In this document: positions 35,519 through 45,456 of the stretch, one piece after another
How positions within the stretch are numbered: the stretch's first letter is position 1
How the letters are laid out: each line of letters opens with the position of its first letter
Assembly (NCBI RefSeq): GCF_001672915.1
Contig: NZ_LZKR01000216.1
Location: 1 to 64,000, forward strand
DNA from: Mycobacterium sp. 1245805.9
Lineage (GTDB): Bacteria > Actinomycetota > Actinomycetes > Mycobacteriales > Mycobacteriaceae
Direction: 5' to 3'
DNA: 64,000 nucleotides
Notes under the pieces: model-generated
Databases searched by the model: none
Told to the model about the DNA's origin: nothing
The model's input: the letters and a program-made list of their open reading frames with translations, nothing else
Position numbers and translations under genes: made by a program

Positions 35519-36151
35519 CTAGCCGGCGGTCAAAGACGCCGCCAATCGCCCCGGATCGACGTCGGCGTCGACCACCAGCCACCGCCCGCCCCAGCCCGCC
35601 GCGGCCAGCTCGGCGTAGACCGCGCCGGTGCGCTGCTGCAGCCCGTCGTCGCGTTCGTAGCTGTCGCGGGCGCGGCCCGGCTCGTGCTCGGCCCGGTGCC
35701 GGGCCCGCCGCGCGGCGAGTTCGGCGGGCCGCGCGAGCAGCACCTGCCAGTCCGGCGCGGGCAACCCCAGCCGCCCGTATTCGAGCCGGTGCACCCAGGC
35801 CGCCGCCTCCCCGGCCGCGTCCTGGTGCAGGCGCGCCGCGCTGTAGGCCGCGTTGGAGGCGACGTAGCGATCCAGGATCACCACGTCGTGGTCGCGGCCC
35901 AGCGCCGCGATCTGCCCGATCGCCCCGGCGCGGTCGAGCGCGAACAGCGTGGCCATCGCGTACACCGACGACGCCAGGTCGCCGTGCCCGCCGTGCAACG
36001 CCTCGGCCGCGATGTCGGCGGTCACCGACTGCCCGTAGCGCGGGAACGCCAGCGTGGCGACCGACTTGCCGGCGGCCTCGAAGGCCCTGCTCAGCCCGTC
36101 GGACAGCGTCCGCTTGCCGGAGCCGTCGACCCCCTCGATCGCGATCAGCAC
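35519..36151 (-). CDS. tmk: Thymidylate kinase
   Basis: Tmk phosphorylates dTMP to dTDP, the essential last specific step of dTTP supply. The 210-residue protein has the P-loop IEGVDGSGKRTLSDGL at the N terminus, the mobile base-binding FPRYGQ segment, and the LID/DR(Y/H) motif as LDRYVASNAAY. Length matches family. It is upstream of mtrA by about 80 bases (same strand) and downstream of sahH across a long hairpin. Positionally Rv3247c. Confidence 0.95.
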   Translation of the reverse strand: MLIAIEGVDGSGKRTLSDGLSRAFEAAGKSVATLAFPRYGQSVTADIAAEALHGGHGDLASSVYAMATLFALDRAGAIGQIAALGRDHDVVILDRYVASNAAYSAARLHQDAAGEAAAWVHRLEYGRLGLPAPDWQVLLARPAELAARRARHRAEHEPGRARDSYERDDGLQQRTGAVYAELAAAGWGGRWLVVDADVDPGRLAASLTAG

Positions 36152-36175
36152 GGCGCGAGCCTATCGCCGGTACGC

Positions 36176-36233
36176 CGAGCAGACGCAGAATCGCACGCGA
36201 GTGGCTTGGGTGGTGCGATTCTGCGTCTGCTCG
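36176..36233. repeat. 21-bp perfect inverted repeat between sahH and tmk
   Basis: Arms 36176-36196 and 36213-36233 are perfect complements with a 16-base loop; the arm contains GCAGACGCAGAATCGCAC. It sits directly after the sahH stop. The sequence GAGCAGACGCA...ATCGC is a recurrent intergenic palindrome in mycobacteria as far as I remember. It could act as an RNA hairpin terminator for sahH or attenuator for tmk; no poly-T follows. Confidence 0.8.
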
Positions 36234-36242
36234 CGCAGGAGA

Positions 36243-37715
<1,473 letters not shown>

Positions 37716-37773
37716 AGCGTGGTCTTCCTTCTTCGACGTTTGGGGGGCTCGCTCGAGCCAAGCGGTACTTAGC

Positions 37774-38424
37774 TTAGGTATGTTCTTCCGCCACTGTAGC
37801 CGCGACCCCATGGCGCTCCGCGAACGGCGTCATCAGCCGGGCCAGGTCCGCCGCCACGTCGTGATCGGCCTCCGGCGGCATGGACACGTAGCTCAGCGCC
37901 AGCCGCACGATCGCGCGGGCCAGCACCCCCGCGTCCTCGTCGCTGGTCGCCACCCAGCTCTGCGTCAGCGCCGTGGTCAGCCGCGCCGACGCCCGGTTGA
38001 TGATGGGCCCGCTGTCGGTGGTGATGATCTGCAGCAGGTCGGGCTTGGCGACGCCGGTCAGCAGCGAGATCACCAGCGGGTCGGCGGCCGACTCGGCGAA
38101 GAAGTTACGGAAGCCCTGCAGGAACGCCTCGTGGATGTCGCCGACGTTGGCGTCGATGGCCGCGTGGACCGCGTCGACCAGGCGGTCGGCCAGGCGCAGC
38201 GCGTACCCCTGCGCCAGGCCCTGGCGCGAGCCGAATTCGTTGTAGATGGTCTGCCGGCTGATGCCCGCGGCGCGGGCGACGTCCGACAGCGTGATCGCGG
38301 ACCAGTCGCGGGCCAGCAGCAGGTCGCGCATCGCGTCCAGCACCGAGTCGCGCAACAGGACGCGTGACGCCTCGGCATACGGCATCCGCTTCACAGGCGC
38401 GACAGTAGTAGTCGAGGCGTTCAC
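37774..38424 (-). CDS. TetR-family regulator of the alkane hydroxylase operon (AlkX-like)
   Basis: A 216-residue repressor. The N-terminal HTH reads TLSDVARAAGISRQTIYNEFGSRQGL; the C-terminal half is a helical ligand pocket with no obvious motif. GTG 38424 overlaps the rubB stop by four bases (GTGA), so it is the last gene in an alkB-rubA-rubB-regulator chain. Regulators in this position (Rv3249c, AlkX in Dietzia) repress alkB; the palindrome 40127-40152 is its most likely target. A long-chain alkane or acyl ligand is inferred. Confidence 0.9.
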   Translation of the reverse strand: MNASTTTVAPVKRMPYAEASRVLLRDSVLDAMRDLLLARDWSAITLSDVARAAGISRQTIYNEFGSRQGLAQGYALRLADRLVDAVHAAIDANVGDIHEAFLQGFRNFFAESAADPLVISLLTGVAKPDLLQIITTDSGPIINRASARLTTALTQSWVATSDEDAGVLARAIVRLALSYVSMPPEADHDVAADLARLMTPFAERHGVAATVAEEHT

Positions 38425-38603
38425 GGTCTCGCCACTTCCACCATTTCGAAGTCGGATTTCGCGGCGCCGCAGTCCGGGCAGCTCCAGTCGTCGGGGATGT
38501 CGTCCCAGCGGGTGCCGGGCGCGATCCCGTCCTCCGGCCAGCCCAGCGCCTCGTCGTACTCGAAGCCGCACTGGATGCAGCGGAACAGCTTGTAGTCGGT
38601 CAC
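38421..38603 (-). CDS. rubB: Rubredoxin RubB
   Basis: Rubredoxins carry one iron on four cysteines and pass electrons to AlkB. The 60-residue product has CIQCG and CPDCG motifs (two CxxCG pairs), the WxDxPDDWxCPDCGA segment, and normal AlkG-type length. GTG 38603 overlaps the rubA stop by four bases. It and RubA differ in their iron loops (see rubA), so they may have distinct partners, including a rubredoxin reductase that is not encoded here. Confidence 0.95.
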   Translation of the reverse strand: MTDYKLFRCIQCGFEYDEALGWPEDGIAPGTRWDDIPDDWSCPDCGAAKSDFEMVEVARP

Positions 38604-38773
38604 TGGTTGACTCCTAACGTTTCGAAATCCACCTTCTCGCGCACCGCGCAGTCGGGGCAGCACCAGCCGTCGGGGATATCCTCCCACCGCGTGCCCGCGG
38701 GAAAGCCTTCCCGCGGAGCGCCTTTCGCCTCGTCATAAACGTAGTCGCAGCCAGGGCAACGGTAGGCGATCAT
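38600..38773 (-). CDS. rubA: Rubredoxin RubA
   Basis: A 57-residue rubredoxin with CPGCDYVYDE and CPDCAVRE. Its first iron pair is CxxCD rather than CxxCG, and the second CxxCA, which is the AlkG1-like pattern often unable to replace AlkG2-type donors in alkane oxidation. RubB has the CxxCG pattern instead, so the two rubredoxins probably differ in function. ATG 38773 overlaps the alkB stop by four bases (ATGA). Confidence 0.94.
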   Translation of the reverse strand: MIAYRCPGCDYVYDEAKGAPREGFPAGTRWEDIPDGWCCPDCAVREKVDFETLGVNQ

Positions 38774-39993
38774 GCCGGCACCCCGTGCTTCGCGAGCAGC
38801 TTTCCGCGCAGCCGCGGCGCCACGTTGACCCGGGTGATGTCGCCGTCGTAGTGCGCCAGCACCCGGTGGTCCATCACCCGGCGCCACAGCGGCGGGAAGT
38901 AGGTCAGCGAGATCATCGACGCGTACCCGCTCGGCAGGTTCGGCGAACCCTCCAGGCTGCGCAGCGTCTGGTAGCGACGCGTCGGGTTGGCGTGGTGATC
39001 GCTGTGCCGCTGCAGGTGATACAGGAACAGGTTGGTCACCACGTGATCGGAATTCCAGCTGTGCACCGGGGCGCATCGTTCGTATCGGCCGTTGGGGCCC
39101 TTCTGCCGCAGCAGCCCGTAATGCTCGAGGTAGTTGACCGCCTCCAGCAGGCTGAACCCGAAGACTGCCTGGATGATCACGAACGGGATGAGGCCCGGGC
39201 CGAAGATCGCGATCAGCGCGCCCCACAACACCACCGACATCAGCCAGGCGTTGAGCACGTCGTTGGACAGGTAGGTCCGCGGGTCCCACGGGTTCTTGCC
39301 GAGCCGGCGCAGCCGCTGCGCCTCCAGCCCCAGCGCCGAACGCAGGCTGCCGAACACGCTGCGCGGCAAGAACTCCCAGAAGGTCTCGCCGAAGCGCGCC
39401 GACGCCGGGTCCTCCGGGGTCGAGACGCGCACGTGGTGGCCGCGGTTGTGCTCGATGTAGAAGTGGCCGTAGCAGGACTGCGCCAGGGTGACCTTGGACA
39501 GCCAGCGCTCCAGCGAGTCCTTCTTGTGCCCCATCTCGTGGGCCGTGTTGATCCCCACCCCGCCGAGGACCCCGACCGACAGCGCCACGCCCAGCTTGCC
39601 CGCCCAGCCCAGGCCGCCTTCGAAGCCGAGCCAGCCCAGGTTCGACGCGGTGAACAGGTAGGCGCCCAGGACCACGCTGAGGTACTGGAACGGGATGTAG
39701 ACGTAGGTGCAGTAGCGGTAGTACTTGTCGTTCTCCAGCCGTTCCATCACCTCGTCGGGCGGGTTCTGCCCGTCGGGCCCGAACCGCAGGTCGAGGATCG
39801 GCAGCAGCACGTAGAGCAGGATCGGCCCGATCCACAGCGGCACCTGCGCGGCGGCGTGCCAGCCGAGCCGGTTGAGCGCCCAGATGATCGGCAGCATCAC
39901 GAACAGCGCCGTCGGGGCGATCAGCCCCATCAGCCACAGGTGGCGCTTCTTGTCCCGCCAGACCGGCGCTTCCTCGGGCCGCAGTGTGGTCAT
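38770..39993 (-). CDS. alkB: Alkane 1-monooxygenase
   Basis: AlkB inserts oxygen into the terminal carbon of medium-chain alkanes using a di-iron centre in the membrane. The 407-residue protein has the four histidine motifs HEMGHKK, EHNRGHHV, LQRHSDHHANP and a later NYLEHYG region, and about six membrane helices. Start ATG 39993 follows GAGGAGG at 8 bases; a longer frame has no ribosome binding site. It leads the alkB-rubA-rubB-tetR chain, in which every junction is a 4-base overlap. In hosts with these genes, host lipid or environmental hydrocarbons may be the substrate; Rv3252c type. Confidence 0.96.
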   Translation of the reverse strand: MTTLRPEEAPVWRDKKRHLWLMGLIAPTALFVMLPIIWALNRLGWHAAAQVPLWIGPILLYVLLPILDLRFGPDGQNPPDEVMERLENDKYYRYCTYVYIPFQYLSVVLGAYLFTASNLGWLGFEGGLGWAGKLGVALSVGVLGGVGINTAHEMGHKKDSLERWLSKVTLAQSCYGHFYIEHNRGHHVRVSTPEDPASARFGETFWEFLPRSVFGSLRSALGLEAQRLRRLGKNPWDPRTYLSNDVLNAWLMSVVLWGALIAIFGPGLIPFVIIQAVFGFSLLEAVNYLEHYGLLRQKGPNGRYERCAPVHSWNSDHVVTNLFLYHLQRHSDHHANPTRRYQTLRSLEGSPNLPSGYASMISLTYFPPLWRRVMDHRVLAHYDGDITRVNVAPRLRGKLLAKHGVPA

Positions 39994-40126
39994 ATGCCAA
40001 ACCTCCTCGTGTGTCATGGACCACCGCCGAGCCTGAAAATCCGCAGACAAAGTGCGAGTAGAGACCTGCGGGATTACAGGCTCGGCGAAACGGGGTCGCA
40101 TCTCGATTTGGACAATACGACAGTTT

Positions 40127-40152
40127 GCGTCTTGTGTCTAGACACAGAACGC
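40127..40152. promoter_or_regulatory. Palindromic operator upstream of alkB
   Basis: A perfect 14-base palindrome TGTGTCTAGACACA (40133-40146) is flanked by GCGT and ACGC arms, giving a 26-base element with two mismatched pairs. Outer CAGTTT (40121-40126) and AAACTG (40161-40166) are also complementary but not symmetrically placed. It lies about 135 bases before the alkB start and touches the stop of the permease gene. The TetR repressor at the end of the operon is the expected ligand. Confidence 0.75.
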
Positions 40153-41645
40153 TATTTTGTAAACTGCGCTGCGGGCACCTCTCCGTGCTGCCGACGCCCC
40201 TGAACCGAGTGCCGGTACCCGTAGCCGGCGTAGATCGCGGTCCCCACCACCAACCAGACGCCGAACCGCACCCAGGTCAGCGCGCTGAGGTTCAGCATCA
40301 GCCACGCGCAGGCGGCGATCGACGCGATGGGCAGCACCGGCACCCACGGCGCCCGGAAGCCCCGCTCCAGGTCGGGCCGGGTGCGTCGCAGGACCATGAC
40401 ACCCGCCGACACCAGGACGAACGCGAACAGCGTGCCGACGTTGACCATCTCCTCGAGCTTGGTGATCGGGAACACCGAGGCCGTCGCCGCGATCACGACG
40501 GCGACCAGCACCGTGATCCGGACCGGCGTCCCGCGCGCGCCGGTCTTGGCCAGCGACCGCGGCAGCAGCCCGTCGCGCGCCATCGCGAACAGCACCCGGC
40601 ACTGCCCGAGCACCAGCACCATCACCACGGTGGTCAGGCCCGCCAGCGCGCCGACGGCGATGATCTTGCTGGCCCAGTCGATCCCGTTGGCCGCGAAGGC
40701 CGTGGCAAGGTTGGCCGGCTTGTGGCCGGGCGCGGTCTTGAGCTGGGTGTAGGAGACCATGCCGGACAGCACCACCGACACCGCGACGTAGAGGACGGTC
40801 ACGATCGCCAGCGACACCAGGATGCCCCTCGGCACGTCGCGCTGCGGCTTCTTGGTTTCCTCGGCCATGGTGGCCACGATGTCGAACCCGATGAACGCGA
40901 AGAACACGATCGATGCCCCGGCCAGCACGCCGTACAGGCCGTAGTGGCTGCTGTGCGCCCCGGTCAGCAGCGACAGCACCGACTGGTTGACGCCCGACGC
41001 CTCGTGCCCGGCCTCCGGCTTCGGGATGAACGGCGAATAGTTGGAACCCTTGATGTAGAAGACCCCGACCAGCACGACGAAAATCACCACCGACACCTTG
41101 ATGCCGGTGATCACGGCGGAGAACCGGGAGGACAGTTTGGTGCCCAGGCCGACCAGGGTCGCGACCACGGCGACGATCAGCAGCGCGCCCCAGTCGAGGT
41201 TGACCGACCCGAGTTGCACTGTGCCACCGGCGAATCCGAACACGTTACCCAGGTAGCTCGACCACCCCTTGGATACGACGGCGGCCCCGATTGCCAACTC
41301 CAGCACCAGGTTCCAGCCGATGATCCAGGCCAGGAACTCACCGAAGGTGGCGTAGGAGAAGGTGTAGGCGCTGCCCGCCACCGGCAGCGTCGAGGCGAAT
41401 TCGGCGTAGCACAGCGCCGCCAGCGCGCAGGTGACCGCGGCGATCACGAACGAGATCCAGATGGCCGGCCCGGTGATGTCGCCGGTGGTCGACGCGGTGA
41501 CCGTGAAGATGCCGGCGCCGATCACCACCGCGACGCCGAACACGACCAGGTCCCACCAGGTCAACTCCTTGCGCAGCCGGGTCTCCGGCTCGTCGGTGTC
41601 GGCGATCGATTGCTCGACCGATTTCGTGCGCCATCGATTTGCCAT
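40152..41645 (-). CDS. APC-superfamily amino-acid permease
   Basis: A 497-residue transporter with 12 membrane helices, beginning after a cytosolic leader (MANRWRTKSVEQSIADTDEP). LTWWDLVVFGVAVVIGAGIFTVTAS is the APC family's first-helix signature, and later segments such as AFIGFDIVATMAEETKKPQRDVP match the helix-6 region (FxGFDxVxTxAEE). This is the cationic amino-acid transporter type of APC; substrate is probably a basic amino acid but that is inferred. Start ATG 41645 has AAGGCGG upstream. It is divergent from the FAD monooxygenase and upstream of alkB but separated by the alkB operator. Rv3253c. Confidence 0.9.
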   Translation of the reverse strand: MANRWRTKSVEQSIADTDEPETRLRKELTWWDLVVFGVAVVIGAGIFTVTASTTGDITGPAIWISFVIAAVTCALAALCYAEFASTLPVAGSAYTFSYATFGEFLAWIIGWNLVLELAIGAAVVSKGWSSYLGNVFGFAGGTVQLGSVNLDWGALLIVAVVATLVGLGTKLSSRFSAVITGIKVSVVIFVVLVGVFYIKGSNYSPFIPKPEAGHEASGVNQSVLSLLTGAHSSHYGLYGVLAGASIVFFAFIGFDIVATMAEETKKPQRDVPRGILVSLAIVTVLYVAVSVVLSGMVSYTQLKTAPGHKPANLATAFAANGIDWASKIIAVGALAGLTTVVMVLVLGQCRVLFAMARDGLLPRSLAKTGARGTPVRITVLVAVVIAATASVFPITKLEEMVNVGTLFAFVLVSAGVMVLRRTRPDLERGFRAPWVPVLPIASIAACAWLMLNLSALTWVRFGVWLVVGTAIYAGYGYRHSVQGRRQHGEVPAAQFTK

Positions 41646-41739
41646 TCGTCCGCCTTCTGGGCTTGCTGGGGGCCCGGCTGGGGCCCTTGGACCGCACAGT
41701 ACTGGGTAGTCTGCGGGCATATCGGAGAGCGGGGGAAAC

Positions 41740-43128
41740 ATGCGGGACCATGCCGTGGTCATCGGGGGAAGCATCGCCGGTCTGTGCGCCGCGCGGGTGC
41801 TGTCGGACTTCTACGCGCGGGTCAGCGTGTACGAGCGCGACGAGCTGCCGAGCGCGCCGGCGCACCGCGCGACGGTCCCCCAGGACCGGCACCTGCACAT
41901 GCTGATGGCCCGCGGCGCGGCGGAGTTCGAGAGCCTGTTCCCCGGCCTGCTCGACGACATGGTCGACGCGGGCGTGCCGATGCTGGAGAACCGGCCGGAC
42001 TGCATTCACCTGGGCGCCGCGGGCCACGTGCTGGGGACCGGGCACACGCTGCGCGACGAGTTCACCGCCTACGTGCCCAGCCGCCCGCACCTGGAATGGC
42101 AGCTGCGCCGGCGCGTGCGGGAGATCGAGAACGTCGAGATCATTCGCCGCTCGGTCGCCGAGCCGCGGTTCGACCCCGCCCGCCAGCGGGTGACCGGCGT
42201 GCTGCTCGACCCGCAGGGGGACGCGGAGCCGGAGTTCGTGCCGGCCGACCTCGTCGTCGACGCCGCCGGCCGGGGCACCCGCCTCCCGGTGTGGTTGGAG
42301 CAGTGGGGATTCGAGCGCCCGGTGGAGGCCACCATCGACATCGGCATCAACTACGCCACCCAGCAGTTCCGGATGCCGGAGGGCCTGATCGCCGAGAAGG
42401 TGGTGGTGGCCGGCGCGTCCCACGACGAGTCGCTCGGGCTGGGCATGCTGCACTACGAGAACCGGGTCTGGGTGCTGACCACCTTCGGGGTGGCGGGCGC
42501 AAAGCCGCCGGCGACGTTCCCTGAGATGCTGGCGCTGGCCGACAAGCTGCTGCCCGCGCACTTCAATTCCGCTCTGGCGCGGGCCGAACCGGTCGGCGAG
42601 CCGGCGTATCACGCGTTTCCGGCCAGCCGGTGGCGCCGCTACCACAAGCTGGACCGCTTCCCCGCCGGCATCGTGCCGCTCGGTGACGCCGTCGCCAGCT
42701 TCAACCCGACCTTCGGGCAGGGCATGACGATGACGGTGCTGCAGGCCGGTCACCTGCGCCGGGCGCTGGCTTCGAATGACCTTGCCCGCGAACTGAATCG
42801 GGCCACCGCCAAGACGACCTACCCGGTGTGGATGATGAACGCGATCGGCGACATCACCTTCCACCACGCCCGGGCCAAGGGGCGGGTGCCGTGGTGGTGG
42901 CGGCCGTCCGGCGCGCTGTTCGACCAGTTCCTCGGGGCCGCCGAGACGGAACCCGTTCTGGCCGAATGGTTTTTGCGCCGGTTCTCGCTGCTCGACAGCC
43001 TGTACATGGTCCCGCCGCCGCGGATCGTCGGCCGCGCGATGGCGCACAACATGCGGCTGTGGCTGCGCGAGCGCCGGGAAGCCGCCCGAGACCGGCGGCG
43101 CCCGCTTACAGCCCTACGGTCGCCCTGA
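41740..43128 (+). CDS. FAD-dependent monooxygenase
   Basis: A 462-residue group A flavoprotein. The FAD fingerprint AVVIGGSIAGLCAARVLSDFY near the N terminus replaces the usual third glycine with alanine, and the DG-like and GD motifs are DLVVDAAGRGTRLPVW and VPLGDAVASFNPTFGQGM. It is likely an aromatic or ketone hydroxylase; the substrate is unknown. The CDS overlaps the convergent manA gene by 23 bases at the 3' end, so the two transcripts are complementary there. Positionally Rv3254. Confidence 0.88.
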   Translation: MRDHAVVIGGSIAGLCAARVLSDFYARVSVYERDELPSAPAHRATVPQDRHLHMLMARGAAEFESLFPGLLDDMVDAGVPMLENRPDCIHLGAAGHVLGTGHTLRDEFTAYVPSRPHLEWQLRRRVREIENVEIIRRSVAEPRFDPARQRVTGVLLDPQGDAEPEFVPADLVVDAAGRGTRLPVWLEQWGFERPVEATIDIGINYATQQFRMPEGLIAEKVVVAGASHDESLGLGMLHYENRVWVLTTFGVAGAKPPATFPEMLALADKLLPAHFNSALARAEPVGEPAYHAFPASRWRRYHKLDRFPAGIVPLGDAVASFNPTFGQGMTMTVLQAGHLRRALASNDLARELNRATAKTTYPVWMMNAIGDITFHHARAKGRVPWWWRPSGALFDQFLGAAETEPVLAEWFLRRFSLLDSLYMVPPPRIVGRAMAHNMRLWLRERREAARDRRRPLTALRSP

Positions 43129-44332
43129 ACAGTTTGGAGGGCTCGCGCGCGACGAGGCGGATCGGTCCGTCGTCGGCCGCCACCCAGGCCGCCATTCCCC
43201 GTTCCAGCGTGAGCGATCCGGACTTGGCGTGCACCGTCGTGCAGCCCTGGGTGCCCAACAGGATCTGCGGGCCCTCGTGGGCGCAGCCCGCGTCGACCTC
43301 GTGGCCGAGGTACTCGCCGTCGAGCTCCAGCAGCGCGACCGCGAACTCGTCGGTCGGCGTCTGGTAGATCTGGCCGAACCCCTCGCGGCGGATGGGCGGG
43401 CGCAGCTGCGCCTCGGTGGTGGGCGTGAAGTCCAGCACCCGCAGCAGCTCGGGCACGTCGACGTGCTTGGGGGTGAGCCCGCCGCGTAACACGTTGTCGG
43501 AGTTGGCCATCACCTCGACGGCGAAGCCGCGCAGGTAGGTGTGCAGGTTGCCGGCCGACACGAAGATGGCCTCGCCCGGGGCCAGGGTAATGCGGTTGAG
43601 CAACAGCGCCGCCAGCACGCCGGCGTCACCGGGATAGCGTTCGCCCAGTTCCAACACCGTCTTGGCCTCGGCCACGAATTCCGTTGCCCCGGAACTGACG
43701 TACTGGATCGCGCCGTCCAGCACGGCGGGCACCAGCACGTCGATGTCCGGCTGGGGAGCGGTGATCCAGGTGGTGAACAGCGCGCGCAGGCCGTCGGCGT
43801 CGGACTGGTCGTTCAGCAGGTCGATGTAGGGATCGAGGTCGGAGACGTTCAGCGCGCGGAGCAGCTCCACGGTGCGCGACGCCTGGCGGAACCCGGCCAG
43901 CGCCTCGAACGACTGCAGCGCCACCAACAACTCCGGCTTGTGGGAGGTGTCGCGGTAGTTGCGCACCGGCGAGTTGACCGGGATGCCCAGGCGCTCCTCA
44001 CGCAGGTAACCCTCGACCGCCTGCTCGGCGCTCGGGTGGGCCTGCAGCGACAGCGGCTCGTCGGCGGCCAGCACCTTGACCAGGAACGGCAGCACGTCCC
44101 CGAAGCGCGCGCGCGGCCCCGGGCCGAGCTGTCCCTCCGGGTCGGCGACGACGGCCTCGAGCAACGACACCTCGCCCTTATCGGTCTCCAGCCAGGCCGG
44201 GTCGCCCGGGTGCGCCCCGAACCACAGCTCGGCCTCCGGATGAGCCGCCGGAACCGCCCGCCCGGTGAATTCCGCCAGGGCGGTGCGCGATCCCCAGGCG
44301 TACGTCCGTAAGGCCCCGCGAAGCAGTTCCAC
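43106..44332 (-). CDS. manA: Mannose-6-phosphate isomerase
   Basis: ManA converts fructose-6-phosphate to mannose-6-phosphate, starting the supply of GDP-mannose for lipomannan, LAM and PIMs. The 408-residue zinc enzyme is a type I PMI with metal ligands Gln97 and His99 (SLQAHPSAEQ) and Glu134 (SHKPELLVA); the catalytic NLHTYLRGFAVEVMANSDNVLRGGLTPKHVD segment follows. The start is GTG 44332 (MELLRGALRT), which fits the M. tuberculosis length of 408; a longer in-frame extension reaches back into the TobH-like gene and is rejected. The 3' end overlaps the convergent FAD monooxygenase gene. Confidence 0.95.
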   Translation of the reverse strand: MELLRGALRTYAWGSRTALAEFTGRAVPAAHPEAELWFGAHPGDPAWLETDKGEVSLLEAVVADPEGQLGPGPRARFGDVLPFLVKVLAADEPLSLQAHPSAEQAVEGYLREERLGIPVNSPVRNYRDTSHKPELLVALQSFEALAGFRQASRTVELLRALNVSDLDPYIDLLNDQSDADGLRALFTTWITAPQPDIDVLVPAVLDGAIQYVSSGATEFVAEAKTVLELGERYPGDAGVLAALLLNRITLAPGEAIFVSAGNLHTYLRGFAVEVMANSDNVLRGGLTPKHVDVPELLRVLDFTPTTEAQLRPPIRREGFGQIYQTPTDEFAVALLELDGEYLGHEVDAGCAHEGPQILLGTQGCTTVHAKSGSLTLERGMAAWVAADDGPIRLVAREPSKLFRATVGL

Positions 44333-44340
44333 TTCTCTAT

Positions 44341-45456
44341 TTATCCCCGCACCAGTCGCATGTAAACCGCGGCCATCTCCAGCCGAACGGCCAATACTGC
44401 CAGTTGCTGCTCGGCACTGATGGCGCCCCCCAACGCCGGCGCAACCGTGGAGCCGGCCGAGCCGCCGGGCCCGTCCGGCACGTCTTCCGCGGCGAGCAGG
44501 TAGACGTTTTCCAGCCCGGCGGTCCGGGCGGCCACCACCGTCTGCTCGTCGCGCAGCGTCAGGGCCAGCACCCGAAGCCGGTCCGGCCGCGGCCCATCGA
44601 TCTCCTCGTCGTGGAACAGGTCCTCGACCGACGACGCGGCGCCGCCGGAGCCGTCGGGGCCATCCGCCGCCGCGCGCAGCGCCGCCACCACATCGGCCAG
44701 CCCGGTCGCGGCGACGACCTCGTGGGCGAGCCGCAGCAGCACCGAGCTGCCGTGCCGGGCCAGCGCCAGCGTCGCGGCGCAGTCGCCGGCCAGCGCCGCC
44801 CGGCGACCGGCCAGCCGCTCGGCGATGTGCTTGGCCGGGTTGGTGAACAGCTCGCGGCCGGCGCTGTTGCGCAGCGCCTCGGCGTCCAACGCGTCGGCGA
44901 GCGCGCCCAGCTCGACACCGGGTCGCGGGTCGACGGCTTGCAGCACGGCCAGGCCCACGGCCAGGTACCGGCACAGGCCGAATTCGGCGGGAACCCGGAC
45001 CCGCGGCTCGAGCACCGCGGCCCGTCCGGCCGTCGAGTCGCGCAGCGGACCCTCGTAGGGCGCGGCGACGACGACCCGCGCGCCGCGGCGCACCCCGGTC
45101 GCGGCGGCGCTCACCAGCGCGGGGTCGCCGGGGTCGTCGCCGGCGACGATCAGCACGTCCAGAGGGCCGACCCAGGGCGGCGCCTCGCCGACGACCGTGA
45201 TCGGTTGGGAGGCCGCCCCGCCCAGCGTCGCGACCAGCAGCGCCCCGGCGGTCTCGGCGGTCCCGCGCCCGGCCACCCAGATCACGCTGCGCGCGCGGTC
45301 GTCGGTGCGCAGCGTGTCCAGCGCGCCTTCGTCGGCGGCGGCGCCGATCGCGCGCACCTGCGCGCCCGACGACGACGCCGCCCGCAGCAGGCCCTGCCGG
45401 TCGGCTTCCAGCAGGCCGTCGGTGTCCTCCAGGTCGATCGCCTGGGTGGTGCTCAC
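44341..45456 (-). CDS. TobH-like / SIS-domain protein of the mannose operon
   Basis: A 371-residue cytosolic protein of the TobH/Rv3256c family. Sequence shows SIS-like features (VIWVAGRGTAETAGALLVATLGG and VLIVAGDDPGDPALVSAAATGVRRGARVVVAAP), so it probably binds a sugar phosphate, but no specific reaction is known. GTG 45456 overlaps the manB stop by four bases (GTGA), and manA starts 8 bases after its stop, so the three make one operon with manB first. A role in mannose-phosphate metabolism or control is inferred from that position. Confidence 0.86.
   Translation of the reverse strand: MSTTQAIDLEDTDGLLEADRQGLLRAASSSGAQVRAIGAAADEGALDTLRTDDRARSVIWVAGRGTAETAGALLVATLGGAASQPITVVGEAPPWVGPLDVLIVAGDDPGDPALVSAAATGVRRGARVVVAAPYEGPLRDSTAGRAAVLEPRVRVPAEFGLCRYLAVGLAVLQAVDPRPGVELGALADALDAEALRNSAGRELFTNPAKHIAERLAGRRAALAGDCAATLALARHGSSVLLRLAHEVVAATGLADVVAALRAAADGPDGSGGAASSVEDLFHDEEIDGPRPDRLRVLALTLRDEQTVVAARTAGLENVYLLAAEDVPDGPGGSAGSTVAPALGGAISAEQQLAVLAVRLEMAAVYMRLVRG

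Noticed and set aside
37716..37811. SAH riboswitch upstream of sahH
   Set aside because: The leader is under 60 bases and shows no conserved fold or motif of known SAH-sensing RNAs.
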